64,000 bases of DNA from Candidatus Roseilinea sp. (GCA_025998955.1 AP024676.1:372001-436000), one strand, 5' to 3'; shown: positions 7,072-15,117, counted from the stretch's first letter. Notes: generated from the sequence alone by a model not told the origin. Numbers and translations are program-made.

Positions 7072-9495
7072 TCACATCACCCGTCCGAATTGTAGCGACT
7101 CGTCCACCAACGCAAAGCCATGCGAGATGATGCTCTCTACGTCAATGTGGAAGTAACGATATAGATCGGCGCGGTAGCCGGACTGACCGAACTTGGTCAC
7201 GCCCAGCGCGCGGGTCCTCTGGCCGAAGACGCTGCCTACCCACGCCAGCGCGTGCGGCGCAGCATCGTGCACGGTGAGGATAGGCGCCTGGCGCGCATCC
7301 TCCGGGATGAGCATTGCAAGGTGATGGGCATCGTCGCCGCGCTGTTGCGCCGCATGCCAGTCGTCGTAGGCGCGGCGCGGGCCGGTGAGGTTGATCAGGT
7401 TGACCGACACGCCCTCACTTTCGAGGTATTGCGCGGCCTCGATGGCTTCGGGCAACATTACGCCTGTGGTGACGATATGCAGCGCCGCGCGCGGGTCGTG
7501 AAGGCCGGAGGAGCGGTGGACGACGTAGCCACCGGCCAAGAATTGGCGCCGCAGTTCGTCTTTGCCCAGCCGAGCGATCACCGGTTCGAGCAGCGCCTGC
7601 TCGATCGGCTTGGTGGAGAGCCGCAGGTATGACGAACGGCCCTGTTGCCGGTCGCAGCACTGCTTGAGCGCTTCACACAACGCCCATTCGACCTCGATGG
7701 CGAAGGTCGGCTCGTAGTAGTCCAGCTCGGGCAGCTCGATGCCGAGCGATGGCGTGACCGACGACTGGTGCGCGCCACCTTCCGGCGCCAGCGTCACGCC
7801 GCTGGGCGTGGCGACGAAGATGAACTTCGCGCCGGAATACAGCCCGTAGATGATCGCGTCCAGCCCACGGCAGACGAACGGGTCATAGACCGTGCCGATC
7901 GGGAAGAGCAGTTGGCCCATCAGCTCGTGCGCCATGCCCATCTGGCCGATCAGCGAGAATAGGTTCATCTCGGCGATGCCCATCTCGATGTGCTGTCCAG
8001 TCCTGCCAAGCTGCCAGTTCAGGATGCGCGCGCGGCCAGCCTCGTAGTCGGTCGCCTCGCGCAGGGTGAACGTGCCGACTTTGTTGATCCAGCCGCCCAG
8101 GTTGGTGCTGACCGACACATCCGCCGATGACGTGACGATGCGTGGGCCGACCTTGGGCACATCGGCCAGGCGCATCATCGTGCGCCCGAACGCCTCTTGC
8201 GTCGAGACGACGGGCAACGCCGTCGCGTTCAACTCATCCGGCACATCCTCGGCGCGCACCGGCAGCGGTGGAATCTCACGGGCGCGCTCCTTCAAACGCA
8301 GCATCCTGCCGCGCTGGGCGCACAGGCGACCCTCGGGCGAATCGGGGTCGAAGCCATCCCACTGCGTTGCTTCGGTCAGGCCGAACGAAGCGCGCAGCTC
8401 GTTGATACGCTCGGTGCTGAGCAGCGCGGCGTGATTGGCCGGATCGCCATAGATCGGCAGGCCGTAGCCCTTGATGGTATAGGCAAAGATGACGCTGGGA
8501 CGGTCGGTCGTCCGTTCGGCCTCGTGGAGCTTGTCTATGAGCAACTGTAGATCGTGGCCACCCAAGTTGCCCAGCAGCGTCGGCAACTGCGCGTCGCTCA
8601 CGTCGCGCAGACAGCGCAGAATCTCTCGGCCATAGCGACGCCGGGCCAGCGCCTCGCGGACGGTGGCGCCGTCGCTGCGGATGAGGTGCTGGTATTCCTC
8701 GTTGCTCATGTCGTCAATGCATTGGCGCAACGCTTCGCCGCCGGGGCAGGCGAAGATGGCTTGCAGATCATGGCCATACTTCGCCTCCAGCACGTTCCAT
8801 TCACAGTCGGCGAACAACTTCTTGAGCTTGGCGGCGCGTATGCCGGGCGTGATGCGGTCGAGGCTTTGCCGGTTCAGGTCAACGATCCAGATGGTGTTGG
8901 ACAGGCGTTGTAGCTCCTCCTCGATGAGCGCTTCCCAGATGTTGCCTTCGTCCAGTTCGGCATCGCCGCTCATGGCGATGAAGCGATCGGCGGTGGTGTA
9001 GCCGAAGTGTGCCTCGGCGTATTTCTGCACCAGCGCGGCGAAGGTGGGGGCGACCGGCCCTAAGCCCATCGAACCGCCGCTGAAGTCCACCGGCGAGATG
9101 TCCTTCGTGCGACTGGGATAGGACTGAATGCCGCCGAATTCGCGCAGCCGGGTGAGATACGAGCGCGGCAGGACGCCCATCAGATACATGGCGGCGTGGA
9201 AGACCGGCGAGGCGTGCGGCTTGACCAGCACGCGGTCGGTGGGCTTGAGGAAGTGGAAGTACAGGGCGGTGAGGATGCTGACCGACGACGCGGCGCTGGC
9301 CTGGTGGCCGCCGACTTTAGTCTTGTCCGGGTTGGGCCGCACGTTGTTGGCGTGGTGAATCATCAGTGTGCTCAGCCAAAGTAGCCGGCGCTCGATGTTT
9401 TGAAGGATGGGGATGCTGACGGTGGTGGCGATGGTGTCAGTAGTGTCAATAGGGTCGGTGGCGTCGGTCGTCGGGATCTCTCGTGCAATCGTCAT
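7072..9495 (-). CDS. AceE-like homodimeric thiamine-diphosphate enzyme (transketolase superfamily 2-oxoacid dehydrogenase E1)
   Basis: 807 residues with transketolase-like order: an N-terminal ThDP domain (GGHQASAASS near 63, then the motif GDAELDEGNIWEALIEEE around 177-195 and a conserved DLNRQ), a pyrimidine-binding domain (about 450-650, IEMGIAEMNLFSLIGQMG) and a C-terminal domain. The spacing and motifs follow pyruvate dehydrogenase E1 of the homodimeric type (AceE, ~887 aa) more than ordinary transketolase, so a 2-oxoacid dehydrogenase role is likely; the substrate is unproven. The first ~30 residues (TTDATDPIDTTDTIATT) are encoded by a 9-bp tandem repeat and are unlikely to be part of the conserved enzyme. 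The ribosome-binding site GAGGAG precedes the ATG by 6 nt. The upstream neighbour is a GntR/FCD regulator, the family of PdhR, which controls aceE in E. coli. Confidence 0.75.
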   Translation of the reverse strand: MTIAREIPTTDATDPIDTTDTIATTVSIPILQNIERRLLWLSTLMIHHANNVRPNPDKTKVGGHQASAASSVSILTALYFHFLKPTDRVLVKPHASPVFHAAMYLMGVLPRSYLTRLREFGGIQSYPSRTKDISPVDFSGGSMGLGPVAPTFAALVQKYAEAHFGYTTADRFIAMSGDAELDEGNIWEALIEEELQRLSNTIWIVDLNRQSLDRITPGIRAAKLKKLFADCEWNVLEAKYGHDLQAIFACPGGEALRQCIDDMSNEEYQHLIRSDGATVREALARRRYGREILRCLRDVSDAQLPTLLGNLGGHDLQLLIDKLHEAERTTDRPSVIFAYTIKGYGLPIYGDPANHAALLSTERINELRASFGLTEATQWDGFDPDSPEGRLCAQRGRMLRLKERAREIPPLPVRAEDVPDELNATALPVVSTQEAFGRTMMRLADVPKVGPRIVTSSADVSVSTNLGGWINKVGTFTLREATDYEAGRARILNWQLGRTGQHIEMGIAEMNLFSLIGQMGMAHELMGQLLFPIGTVYDPFVCRGLDAIIYGLYSGAKFIFVATPSGVTLAPEGGAHQSSVTPSLGIELPELDYYEPTFAIEVEWALCEALKQCCDRQQGRSSYLRLSTKPIEQALLEPVIARLGKDELRRQFLAGGYVVHRSSGLHDPRAALHIVTTGVMLPEAIEAAQYLESEGVSVNLINLTGPRRAYDDWHAAQQRGDDAHHLAMLIPEDARQAPILTVHDAAPHALAWVGSVFGQRTRALGVTKFGQSGYRADLYRYFHIDVESIISHGFALVDESLQFGRVM
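9421..9472. repeat. Degenerate 9-bp tandem repeat (GGTGTC type) inside the AceE-like N-terminus
   Basis: Five to six units of the form NGTGTCRNT (read on the plus strand), coding on the minus strand for the Asp/Thr/Ile-rich N-terminus of the AceE-like protein. The same unit type recurs at 17405, 36848, 47141 and 60941. Confidence 0.7.
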
Positions 9496-9511
9496 GGCAC
9501 TCCTCGGTCGC

Positions 9512-10168
9512 TCACTTCTTCAGCAGAACGGTCATTTTCTTGGCTGCCTGGCCCAGGTGTTTCGCCAATTGGTCGGCGGCGATGTCGGCGTTGCCGCGCC
9601 GGCACGCGCGCAAAATGACGCGGTGCTGACGCTGCGCCTCGGCGTGGTAGTCCACGCTGGTCAGGTAAATCACCACGTAGCGTTGGACGTTGGTGTGCAG
9701 GGCGCGGATCGCGTCGAGCAGGCGCGGCATGTTGCACGGGCGATACAGCGCCGCGTGAAATTCCCAGTTCAGCGCGCTCCATTTCAAGGCATCGCGTTCG
9801 TCGTCCATGATCGTGATCAGGCCGTCGAGCCGGACAAAGTCGGCACGGGTCATGTTGGGGATGGCGCGGCGCAGCGCCAACGTCTCCAACGCGATGCGCA
9901 TGGCATAGATTTCGTCCACCTCGTCGGCGGAGAGTTCGGAGACGACGGCGCCGCGGTTGGGATAAAACGTGACCAGCCCTTCGGCTTTGAGTTGGAGCAG
10001 GGCTTCGCGCGCCGGTATTTTGCTCACACCGAAGCGCGCGGCGACTTCGTCCTGCGGCAGCGGCTGGCCGCTTTTGTATTCGCCCTGTAGGATGGCTTGG
10101 CGCAACGCGGCGGCGATCCACTCCGACGTGGCGGCGCTGGTCGGTCGGGGAAGGGTGAGATCGGTCAA
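9512..10168 (-). CDS. GntR-family transcriptional regulator (FadR/FCD subfamily)
   Basis: 218 residues. An N-terminal winged helix-turn-helix (about 12-80, with PLPQDEVAARFGVSKIPAREALLQLKAEGLV) is followed by an all-helical FCD ligand-binding domain; Asp (about 100), His (HAALYR) and two later His/Glu helices would coordinate a metal or acid ligand. FCD regulators usually respond to organic acids and control the adjacent catabolic genes; here it lies 16 bp upstream of the AceE-like gene on the same strand and likely controls it. The start is TTG (10168-10166), with TACAAT 10 nt upstream. The inverted repeat ATTGTA-N6-TACGAT (10179-10196) overlaps that -10 box and is a candidate autoregulatory operator. 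Confidence 0.85.
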   Translation of the reverse strand: MTDLTLPRPTSAATSEWIAAALRQAILQGEYKSGQPLPQDEVAARFGVSKIPAREALLQLKAEGLVTFYPNRGAVVSELSADEVDEIYAMRIALETLALRRAIPNMTRADFVRLDGLITIMDDERDALKWSALNWEFHAALYRPCNMPRLLDAIRALHTNVQRYVVIYLTSVDYHAEAQRQHRVILRACRRGNADIAADQLAKHLGQAAKKMTVLLKK

Positions 10169-10178
10169 GGCGTATGCG

Positions 10179-10196
10179 ATTGTACGCGTATACGAT
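10179..10196. promoter_or_regulatory. Candidate GntR operator overlapping the regulator's -10 box
   Basis: Inverted repeat ATTGTA-CGCGTA-TACGAT in the divergent gap between the regulator and xpt. Read on the minus strand its left arm is TACAAT, ending 10 nt before the TTG start, so binding there would block transcription of the regulator and its AceE-like neighbour. Confidence 0.4.
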
Positions 10197-10301
10197 TATG
10201 CGGCAAGTCGTCGGCCGACGTGATCGAAGCGGCTCCTCCTGTGGTTCGTTCGCCCGCCTTTCTCCCTTTTCTGAAATGCGCCCCATTTGCAGCCGAATCC
10301 C

Positions 10302-10307
10302 TATAAT
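10302..10307 (+). promoter_or_regulatory. -10 box (TATAAT) of xpt
   Basis: Perfect TATAAT, 10 nt before the ATG at 10318. There is no ribosome-binding site in between, so the mRNA is expected to be leaderless or nearly so. No clear -35 is present. No purine riboswitch core was recognised in 10197-10317. Confidence 0.6.
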
Positions 10308-10317
10308 CTCGCTCGCT

Positions 10318-10887
10318 ATGAAAGCGCTCGAAGAACGTATCCTGGCCGAGGGCCAGAACATGGGCCAGGGCATCCTCAAGGTGGATTCGTTCGTCAATCA
10401 CCAAGTGGATCCCGTGCTGATGATGGAATGCGGCAAAGAGTTCGCCCGGCTGTTCAAACACCTGGATGCAACGAAAGTGCTCACCTGCGAGATTAGCGGC
10501 ATCGCGCCGGCACTGGCCACCGGTTACGCGCTGGGCATCCCCGTCGTCTACGCGCGCAAGACCAAGCCGATCACCATGCCCGACACGGTCTTCCTCACCA
10601 CGGCACCGTCGCACACCAAGAAGCGCGAGGTCGAGATCATGGCGTCGCCGGAGTATCTGCGCTCCGGCGAGCGCGTGTTGATCATTGATGACTTTTTGGC
10701 CACCGGCCAGACCATTCTCGCTTTGGCACGCATCGCCAAGGCCGCCGGCTCGGAAATCGTCGGCATCGGCGCGTTGATCGAGAAGACCTTCGAAGGGGGG
10801 CGCGCCGCACTCAGCGTGCTCAATGTGCCGATCGAATCGCTGGCTCGTATCGTGGACATGAGCGAAGGCCGGATCGTCTTCGGTTGA
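10318..10887 (+). CDS. xpt: Xanthine phosphoribosyltransferase
   Basis: 189 residues. It converts xanthine and PRPP to XMP in purine salvage in the cytoplasm. It aligns through its whole length with Bacillus Xpt (ALEERILAEG, KVDSFVNHQVDP, GIAPALATGYALGIPVVYARK). The PRPP-binding loop VLIIDDFLATGQT lies at 120-132, and the length is that of the family. The ATG is chosen because homology begins there and a TATAAT box sits 10 nt upstream. The next gene follows closely on the same strand. Confidence 0.93.
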   Translation: MKALEERILAEGQNMGQGILKVDSFVNHQVDPVLMMECGKEFARLFKHLDATKVLTCEISGIAPALATGYALGIPVVYARKTKPITMPDTVFLTTAPSHTKKREVEIMASPEYLRSGERVLIIDDFLATGQTILALARIAKAAGSEIVGIGALIEKTFEGGRAALSVLNVPIESLARIVDMSEGRIVFG

Positions 10888-10928
10888 TTTATCCTACGCT
10901 TAGCTCGCTCACAGATTCGGCCTCTAGG

Positions 10929-11666
10929 ATGAATCCTGCTGTGAAAGCGTTTCGATTTCGCGCGACGATGGTTGCGTATGTCGCGGCCTGTGCCGTGGTC
11001 GTTGGCTCTGCTCTGGCGGCGCAGCCTTCGCCGGTGGCAGCGCAGGTGGAGGCGGGAGCGGTCTTTGGCCTTCCCTTTGCCGATCCGCCCGGCCCAGACA
11101 CATGGCTACTCGGTCAGGTATACGGCAACAGCACAGGCGCGTTTGCGCGACGGCGCGAGTGGTATCGTGCCGGTCAGGGCATCCACTTCGGCATTGACTT
11201 CTCGGCGCGTTGCGGCACGCCGATCGTCGCCATTGGCGATGGTGTGGTGCTCAAGGTGGATGCGTCGGAGCACGGCTCGGCACCGCACAACCTGCTCATC
11301 GCCCATCCCAACGGCTACGTGTCGCTCTATGGCCACCTGCTGGAACGGCCGCTGCTGCGTGTCGGCCAACGGGTGCGGCGCGGCGAAGTGATCGGCTTGA
11401 CCGGCGACCCGGATCTCACCTGCACATCGCGCCCACACCTGCATTTGGAGATTCGCGATCGCACGTTGAGCCGCGCTTTCAACGCGCACCGTCTGATTGA
11501 TGCCGACTGGGACGCGCTGATGTTGATCGGCGCGTTCGGGCGGGGTTTTCAACGCGACCTGGACGACCCGCGCAAGTGGCAGAGCGTGTACGACCAGCCG
11601 GATATTCGCTTCGGTGGGCCGCTCATCAACGAGTTCAAGCACACCTGGCCAAGGGATTGGAATTGA
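10929..11666 (+). CDS. Secreted M23 (LytM-type) metallopeptidase
   Basis: 245 residues from the ATG at 10929. An N-terminal signal peptide (hydrophobic AYVAACAVVVGSALAA, about 15-31) is followed by an M23 domain with the zinc and catalytic motifs HFGID (86-90), LYGHL (about 133-137) and HLHLE (170-174). These proteins cut peptidoglycan cross-bridges or, when degenerate, regulate amidases; the motifs here look complete. A TTG at 10884 would overlap the xpt stop but adds nothing conserved. The C-terminal codon and stop (AAT TGA) are the first six bases of a six-copy AATTGAG array. Confidence 0.8.
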   Translation: MNPAVKAFRFRATMVAYVAACAVVVGSALAAQPSPVAAQVEAGAVFGLPFADPPGPDTWLLGQVYGNSTGAFARRREWYRAGQGIHFGIDFSARCGTPIVAIGDGVVLKVDASEHGSAPHNLLIAHPNGYVSLYGHLLERPLLRVGQRVRRGEVIGLTGDPDLTCTSRPHLHLEIRDRTLSRAFNAHRLIDADWDALMLIGAFGRGFQRDLDDPRKWQSVYDQPDIRFGGPLINEFKHTWPRDWN

Positions 11667-11702
11667 GAATTGAGAATTGAGAATTGAGAATTGAGAATTG
11701 AG
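11661..11702. repeat. Six perfect AATTGAG heptamers bridging two genes
   Basis: 42 bp made of exactly six AATTGAG units. The M23 peptidase stop (TGA, 11664-11666) is in the first unit and the TTG start of the next gene (11698) is in the last, so the array forms the whole intergenic segment. Confidence 0.95.
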
Positions 11703-12828
11703 AAAGACACTTCTTCCGGAGCTGCTCGTTGTCCTGATGCTGGCGGGGTGCGCCGATGCGGCAGCGGCACCGCCGAATGAGATCGCGCCGATGACGCCGG
11801 CTGCACCAGACACGCGCGTTCCCGCCACGATCATCGCGACGCCGACGCGCCCAACCATCGCCGCGACGCCATCCCCCATGCCTCGATCGTCGCCGGCTTT
11901 CGTTCCGCTCACCAGCGGCGGCTGTTGCGTGCAGCCCTTTTTTTCGCCGGACGGCCGCCGCGTGCTCTTTCTCGATAAGCCAGATGGGACTGCGCCGGTC
12001 GGCATCTGGGCAGTCGCTGTGGATGCGCCGCTGTCGCCGCCCACCTTGTTTACCGAGCGCCTCGGCCCGTTCAGCCGCGACCTGTCGCTGGCGCTCGACC
12101 TGCAGAACGGCCAAACGGTCATCGAACGGCTGAGCGACGGCGCACGCTGGATGATCAACAACGGCGGGCGGGCCGTCACGTTTTCGCCCGATGCGACGCG
12201 CATCGTGTGGACGGTGTTGCAAGAATCCGGCGGGTTCGACGTGCGCCGCGTGGAAATCTACGTCGCCGACGTGGACGGCAGCGACGTGCGGCTGGTCGCG
12301 ACGCGCTTCGGTGGCGGGCCGTTGGGCTGGCTGCCAGACTCGAATCATCTGCTCATCGGTGGGCGGGCGAATCGCAACGACCCCAGCCCGACGTTGAGCG
12401 TGCTGAATGTGGACACGGGCGCACTGCGCGATCTGGTCGCCGTGGAGCGGTTGCGAGGCGCGTCCATCTCGCCGGATGGGCGCATGCTGGCCTACTTCGT
12501 CGCTCAGGCGCGCGATGCATCCCAGAACGGCATGTATCTGCTCGACCTGGCGCACCCTTCGCCCGTTCCGCAGCGCTTGGACTTCTTCGGCTCGTTCCGC
12601 TGGCGCGACGCCGGCCGCTTGCTCTATATCCCGTTGCGTCCCGGCGCGCCAAGCGACGAACTTTGGCAGCTCGAAGTGACCACGGGACGCGCGGAGCGAC
12701 TGGTCGCCGCCGACGCCGGCTCGCCGTTCAAGATCGCCAACGGCGACTGGGATGTGGCGCGCGACGGGTCGAAGATCGTCTTTCTCTCCGCGCGCGACCG
12801 CAACCTCTGGCTGGTGACGCTGCCGTAG
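11698..12828 (+). CDS. TolB/PD40-type beta-propeller lipoprotein (third paralogue class)
   Basis: 376 residues. The N-terminus MRKTLLPELLVVLMLAGC is a short lipoprotein signal with lipobox LAGC (Cys18), then an Ala/Pro/Thr linker to about 60 and propeller blades (FFSPDGRRVLF, TFSPDATRIVW, SISPDGRMLAY). It is probably surface-exposed with a binding rather than catalytic role. The only start giving the signal peptide is the TTG at 11698, inside the AATTGAG array, whose GAG repeats are the only purine-rich sequence upstream to act as a ribosome-binding site. It is convergent with, and 15 bp from, the M24 peptidase. Confidence 0.7.
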   Translation: MRKTLLPELLVVLMLAGCADAAAAPPNEIAPMTPAAPDTRVPATIIATPTRPTIAATPSPMPRSSPAFVPLTSGGCCVQPFFSPDGRRVLFLDKPDGTAPVGIWAVAVDAPLSPPTLFTERLGPFSRDLSLALDLQNGQTVIERLSDGARWMINNGGRAVTFSPDATRIVWTVLQESGGFDVRRVEIYVADVDGSDVRLVATRFGGGPLGWLPDSNHLLIGGRANRNDPSPTLSVLNVDTGALRDLVAVERLRGASISPDGRMLAYFVAQARDASQNGMYLLDLAHPSPVPQRLDFFGSFRWRDAGRLLYIPLRPGAPSDELWQLEVTTGRAERLVAADAGSPFKIANGDWDVARDGSKIVFLSARDRNLWLVTLP

Positions 12829-12843
12829 CAGGGCGCATCCCTG

Positions 12844-14094
12844 CTACATCGGCACGACCAGGGCGCGGTCGAACTCGGTGAGGCGCTCGAAGCGGCCGTC
12901 CAGGTTGCACCAGTAATCGTCCTCGACGCGCACGCCCCAGCCGCCGCGCGGGTCGTCCGGGTAATACAGGCCCGGCTCGTTGCACACAATGGTGCCCGGT
13001 TGAAACTTCTCATCCGGCCGCAGCCCCTTCAGGCTCATGCCCGGCGGCTCATGGACCGCAAGGCCAAAGCCGTGCCCGAGGCCATGCATATAGCCGCACG
13101 TCGTCGCGTAGTTCTGCCGGACGGTGGGATGTCCGTGCGCTTCGAACAAGTCGCACACGGCTTCGTTGAAGGTGTAAGTGAAGTCGGTCGTGTTGAAGGC
13201 GGCTTCGGCCATGTCGTGCGCCTGCATCACCAGCGCGTAGGCGCGCTGCACGTGGTCGGGCGCGTATCCCAGGCACCAGGTGCGGGTGATGTCGCTGTGA
13301 TAGCCCCCCGGCCCGCGCGGGAAGATGTCGAACACGATGGTGCGGCCAAGCCGGATCGGATCGCCCGGCGTGCCGGCGCTGTGGGGAATGCCGGCGTCGC
13401 GCCCGATGGCGAAGATGCAATCGTGCATATCCAGGCCCAGCCCCACGGCCTCGCGTCGGATGAAGCGCTTCACGTCCGCTACGGTCAGCGGGTCGCCGTC
13501 ACTTGTCACCAGCGTCTCGTTGACGACGCGGTGGCTGCGCAGAAAGTCGCGCGTCGCGCCGATCACCGCTTCGGTCAGCCGGCAGGTCTCACAGATGCGC
13601 GCGGCTTCATCCGCGTCTTTCGTCAGGCGCGCCGCGCTGATCACGTCGTTTTCCTGCTCGGTCACCACCTCGCACACGCCCTCGCGGATGAGCGCGCTGA
13701 GGAAATTGAACGATGTGTTGACGTGGTCGGCGCCGTAGAACGCCACCCGCCCGGCGATGCCGACGTCGCGGAACACGCGCCGCCAAAGCTCCACTTCCGC
13801 AGCCAGGCGATCGCCGTTCTTTTGCTGGATGATCTCCGGCAGCTTGTAGCCGGCCTTGTTGATGAGTTGCAAGCCGGTCTTGGCCGCTTCTTCACGTTCC
13901 ATCGGGTTGTGCACCAGATAGGTCTCCGCAGCGTTCTCGCCGCGACGCTTCACGATCACCGTGCCGGTGGTCACATGGGCATCGCCGATGAAGTAGGTGA
14001 ACGGCGCATTGGCCGGGCCGAAGCCGTCGGGGCCGACGATGACGAGTGCATCGAGGTTGCGGGCTTGCAACAAGTTGGGCAGGTCGGATTTCAT
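12844..14094 (-). CDS. M24-family metallopeptidase (Xaa-Pro aminopeptidase type)
   Basis: 416 residues: an N-terminal creatinase-like domain (about 1-165) and a C-terminal pita-bread domain. The five expected metal ligands can be placed: Asp in VFDIFPRG and in YHSDITRTW, His in HGLGHGFGLAVHEPPG, Glu in CNEPGLYYP and Glu in VRVEDDYW. It should remove N-terminal residues preceding proline, in the cytoplasm. The ATG at 14094 is chosen because a TATACT box lies 10 nt upstream and the alternative upstream frame would overlap the divergent glycosyltransferase. The -10 box is shared as a palindrome with that gene. Confidence 0.85.
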   Translation of the reverse strand: MKSDLPNLLQARNLDALVIVGPDGFGPANAPFTYFIGDAHVTTGTVIVKRRGENAAETYLVHNPMEREEAAKTGLQLINKAGYKLPEIIQQKNGDRLAAEVELWRRVFRDVGIAGRVAFYGADHVNTSFNFLSALIREGVCEVVTEQENDVISAARLTKDADEAARICETCRLTEAVIGATRDFLRSHRVVNETLVTSDGDPLTVADVKRFIRREAVGLGLDMHDCIFAIGRDAGIPHSAGTPGDPIRLGRTIVFDIFPRGPGGYHSDITRTWCLGYAPDHVQRAYALVMQAHDMAEAAFNTTDFTYTFNEAVCDLFEAHGHPTVRQNYATTCGYMHGLGHGFGLAVHEPPGMSLKGLRPDEKFQPGTIVCNEPGLYYPDDPRGGWGVRVEDDYWCNLDGRFERLTEFDRALVVPM

Positions 14095-14104
14095 ATCGGC
14101 GAAC

Positions 14105-14112
14105 AGTATACT
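14105..14112. promoter_or_regulatory. Palindromic AGTATACT: overlapping -10 boxes of two divergent genes
   Basis: The 8-bp palindrome AGTATACT reads TATACT on both strands. It ends 10 nt from the M24 peptidase ATG (14094) on one side and 9 nt from the glycosyltransferase GTG (14122) on the other, so a single symmetrical element could start both, nearly leaderless, transcripts. Confidence 0.65.
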
Positions 14113-14121
14113 GATCGGAAC

Positions 14122-15087
14122 GTGAGCGATCCGCTCGTTTCGGTCATCATTCCAACCATGCGCGGGCGCAAGTGGCTGCCGGACTGCCTCGCTGCGCTGC
14201 GTGTGCAGACCTTCCGCGACTTCGAGATCATCGTCGTGGACAATGCGAGCAGCGACGGCAGCGCCGAATGGCTGGCCGCCCAGCCTGATGTGCGCGTCAT
14301 TCGCAACGAACGCAACCTGGGCTTCGCTGCGGCGTGCAACCAAGGCATCCGCGCCAGCGATGCGCCTTTCGTCGCGCTCCTCAACGACGACACGCAGCCC
14401 GATCCGCAATGGCTCGAAGCGCTCGTGCGCGCCATGCAGCATCCCCAATCCCTAATCGCTCATCCTCAATCTCTGCGGGTCGGCGCCTGCGCCAGCCTGA
14501 TGCTCTTTGCCGATCGGCCGAGCGTGGTGCAGAGTGCCGGCATCGCCATGGATCGCGCGGCCATCGCTTGGGATCGCCTGCGCGGCTGTCCGGCCGATTC
14601 AGCCGAAGTGCAACGGCCATGTGAGGTGTTCGGAGCATCGGGTGGCGCGTGTTTGTATCGCCGCGCCATGCTCGACGAGATCGGCCTGTTCGACGAGCGC
14701 TTCTTTGCTTATCTCGAAGACGTGGACCTGGCGTGGCGGGCGCAGCGCGCCGGCTGGCGTTGCCTGTATGTGCCGCAGGCGCGTGTGTTGCACTACACCA
14801 GCGCCACTAGCGGCGAGGGGTCGGCGTTCAAGAACCGCTTGCTAGGGCGCAACAAAGTGTGGCTGGCGGTGAAGAACGCCCGACTGCGCGATGTACCACT
14901 CATCGCGTTTTACGACTTGGCTGCGGTGGTCTATGCGGGGGTGACGCGCGGCGAGTGGAGCCACTTAGCCGGGCGTCTCGAAGGCTTGGGTCAGATGCGG
15001 CCGCACCGACTACGAAGCCGAAAAGACGGCTCGAATATGTTGCCGTTCGACCCACTCGTTGTGCCATGGCGCGTGCCGAAGCGGTAG
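14122..15087 (+). CDS. GT2-family glycosyltransferase (rhamnosyltransferase-like)
   Basis: 321 residues. The GT-A fold starts at once: VSVIIPTMRGRKWLPDCLAAL (6-26), IIVVDNASSDGS, NLGFAAACNQG, LLNDDTQPDP (the DxD-like metal site), then FGASGGACLYRR and FAYLEDVDLAWR, the acceptor side. It transfers a sugar from an NDP donor during surface polysaccharide synthesis; donor unknown. The GTG start is supported by the -10 box 9 nt upstream and by the homology start. Residues about 108-119 (PQSLIAHPQSLR) come from 7-bp repeats (14443-14477) and interrupt a loop that is shorter in relatives. A hairpin follows the stop. Confidence 0.85.
   Translation: MSDPLVSVIIPTMRGRKWLPDCLAALRVQTFRDFEIIVVDNASSDGSAEWLAAQPDVRVIRNERNLGFAAACNQGIRASDAPFVALLNDDTQPDPQWLEALVRAMQHPQSLIAHPQSLRVGACASLMLFADRPSVVQSAGIAMDRAAIAWDRLRGCPADSAEVQRPCEVFGASGGACLYRRAMLDEIGLFDERFFAYLEDVDLAWRAQRAGWRCLYVPQARVLHYTSATSGEGSAFKNRLLGRNKVWLAVKNARLRDVPLIAFYDLAAVVYAGVTRGEWSHLAGRLEGLGQMRPHRLRSRKDGSNMLPFDPLVVPWRVPKR
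14443..14477. repeat. Heptamer repeats in frame inside the GT2 gene
   Basis: Five successive 7-bp units (CCCCAAT, CCCTAAT, CGCTCAT, CCTCAAT, CTCTGCG) encoding part of a surface loop of the glycosyltransferase. Confidence 0.6.
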
Positions 15088-15117
15088 ACCCAAGGTTCTT
15101 CGAGAACCTCGGGGTCT
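15086..15117. terminator. Hairpin between convergent genes
   Basis: AGACCC-A-AGGTTCT, loop TCG, AGAACCT-C-GGGGTCT: a long stem right after the glycosyltransferase stop and before the convergent beta-helix gene. The T-rich tail is weak, so termination efficiency is uncertain. Confidence 0.5.

Noticed and set aside
6096-7130. Long plus-strand reading frame through repeat copy 1 and opposite the DUF4058 gene
   Set aside because: Its N-terminus is merely a translation of the dispersed repeat (similar peptides appear at the other two copies), and the rest is antisense to a well-supported gene.
10197-10317. Purine riboswitch upstream of xpt
   Set aside because: The leader would be only a few nucleotides long given the TATAAT position, and no purine-aptamer core was seen.
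11661-11702. Heptamer arrays as CRISPR arrays
   Set aside because: Units are 7 bp without spacers, and no cas genes are present.
13000-14121. N-terminal extension of the GT2 gene back to 13000
   Set aside because: It is antisense to the M24 peptidase and has no homology; GT2 motifs begin right after the GTG at 14122, which has its own -10 box.
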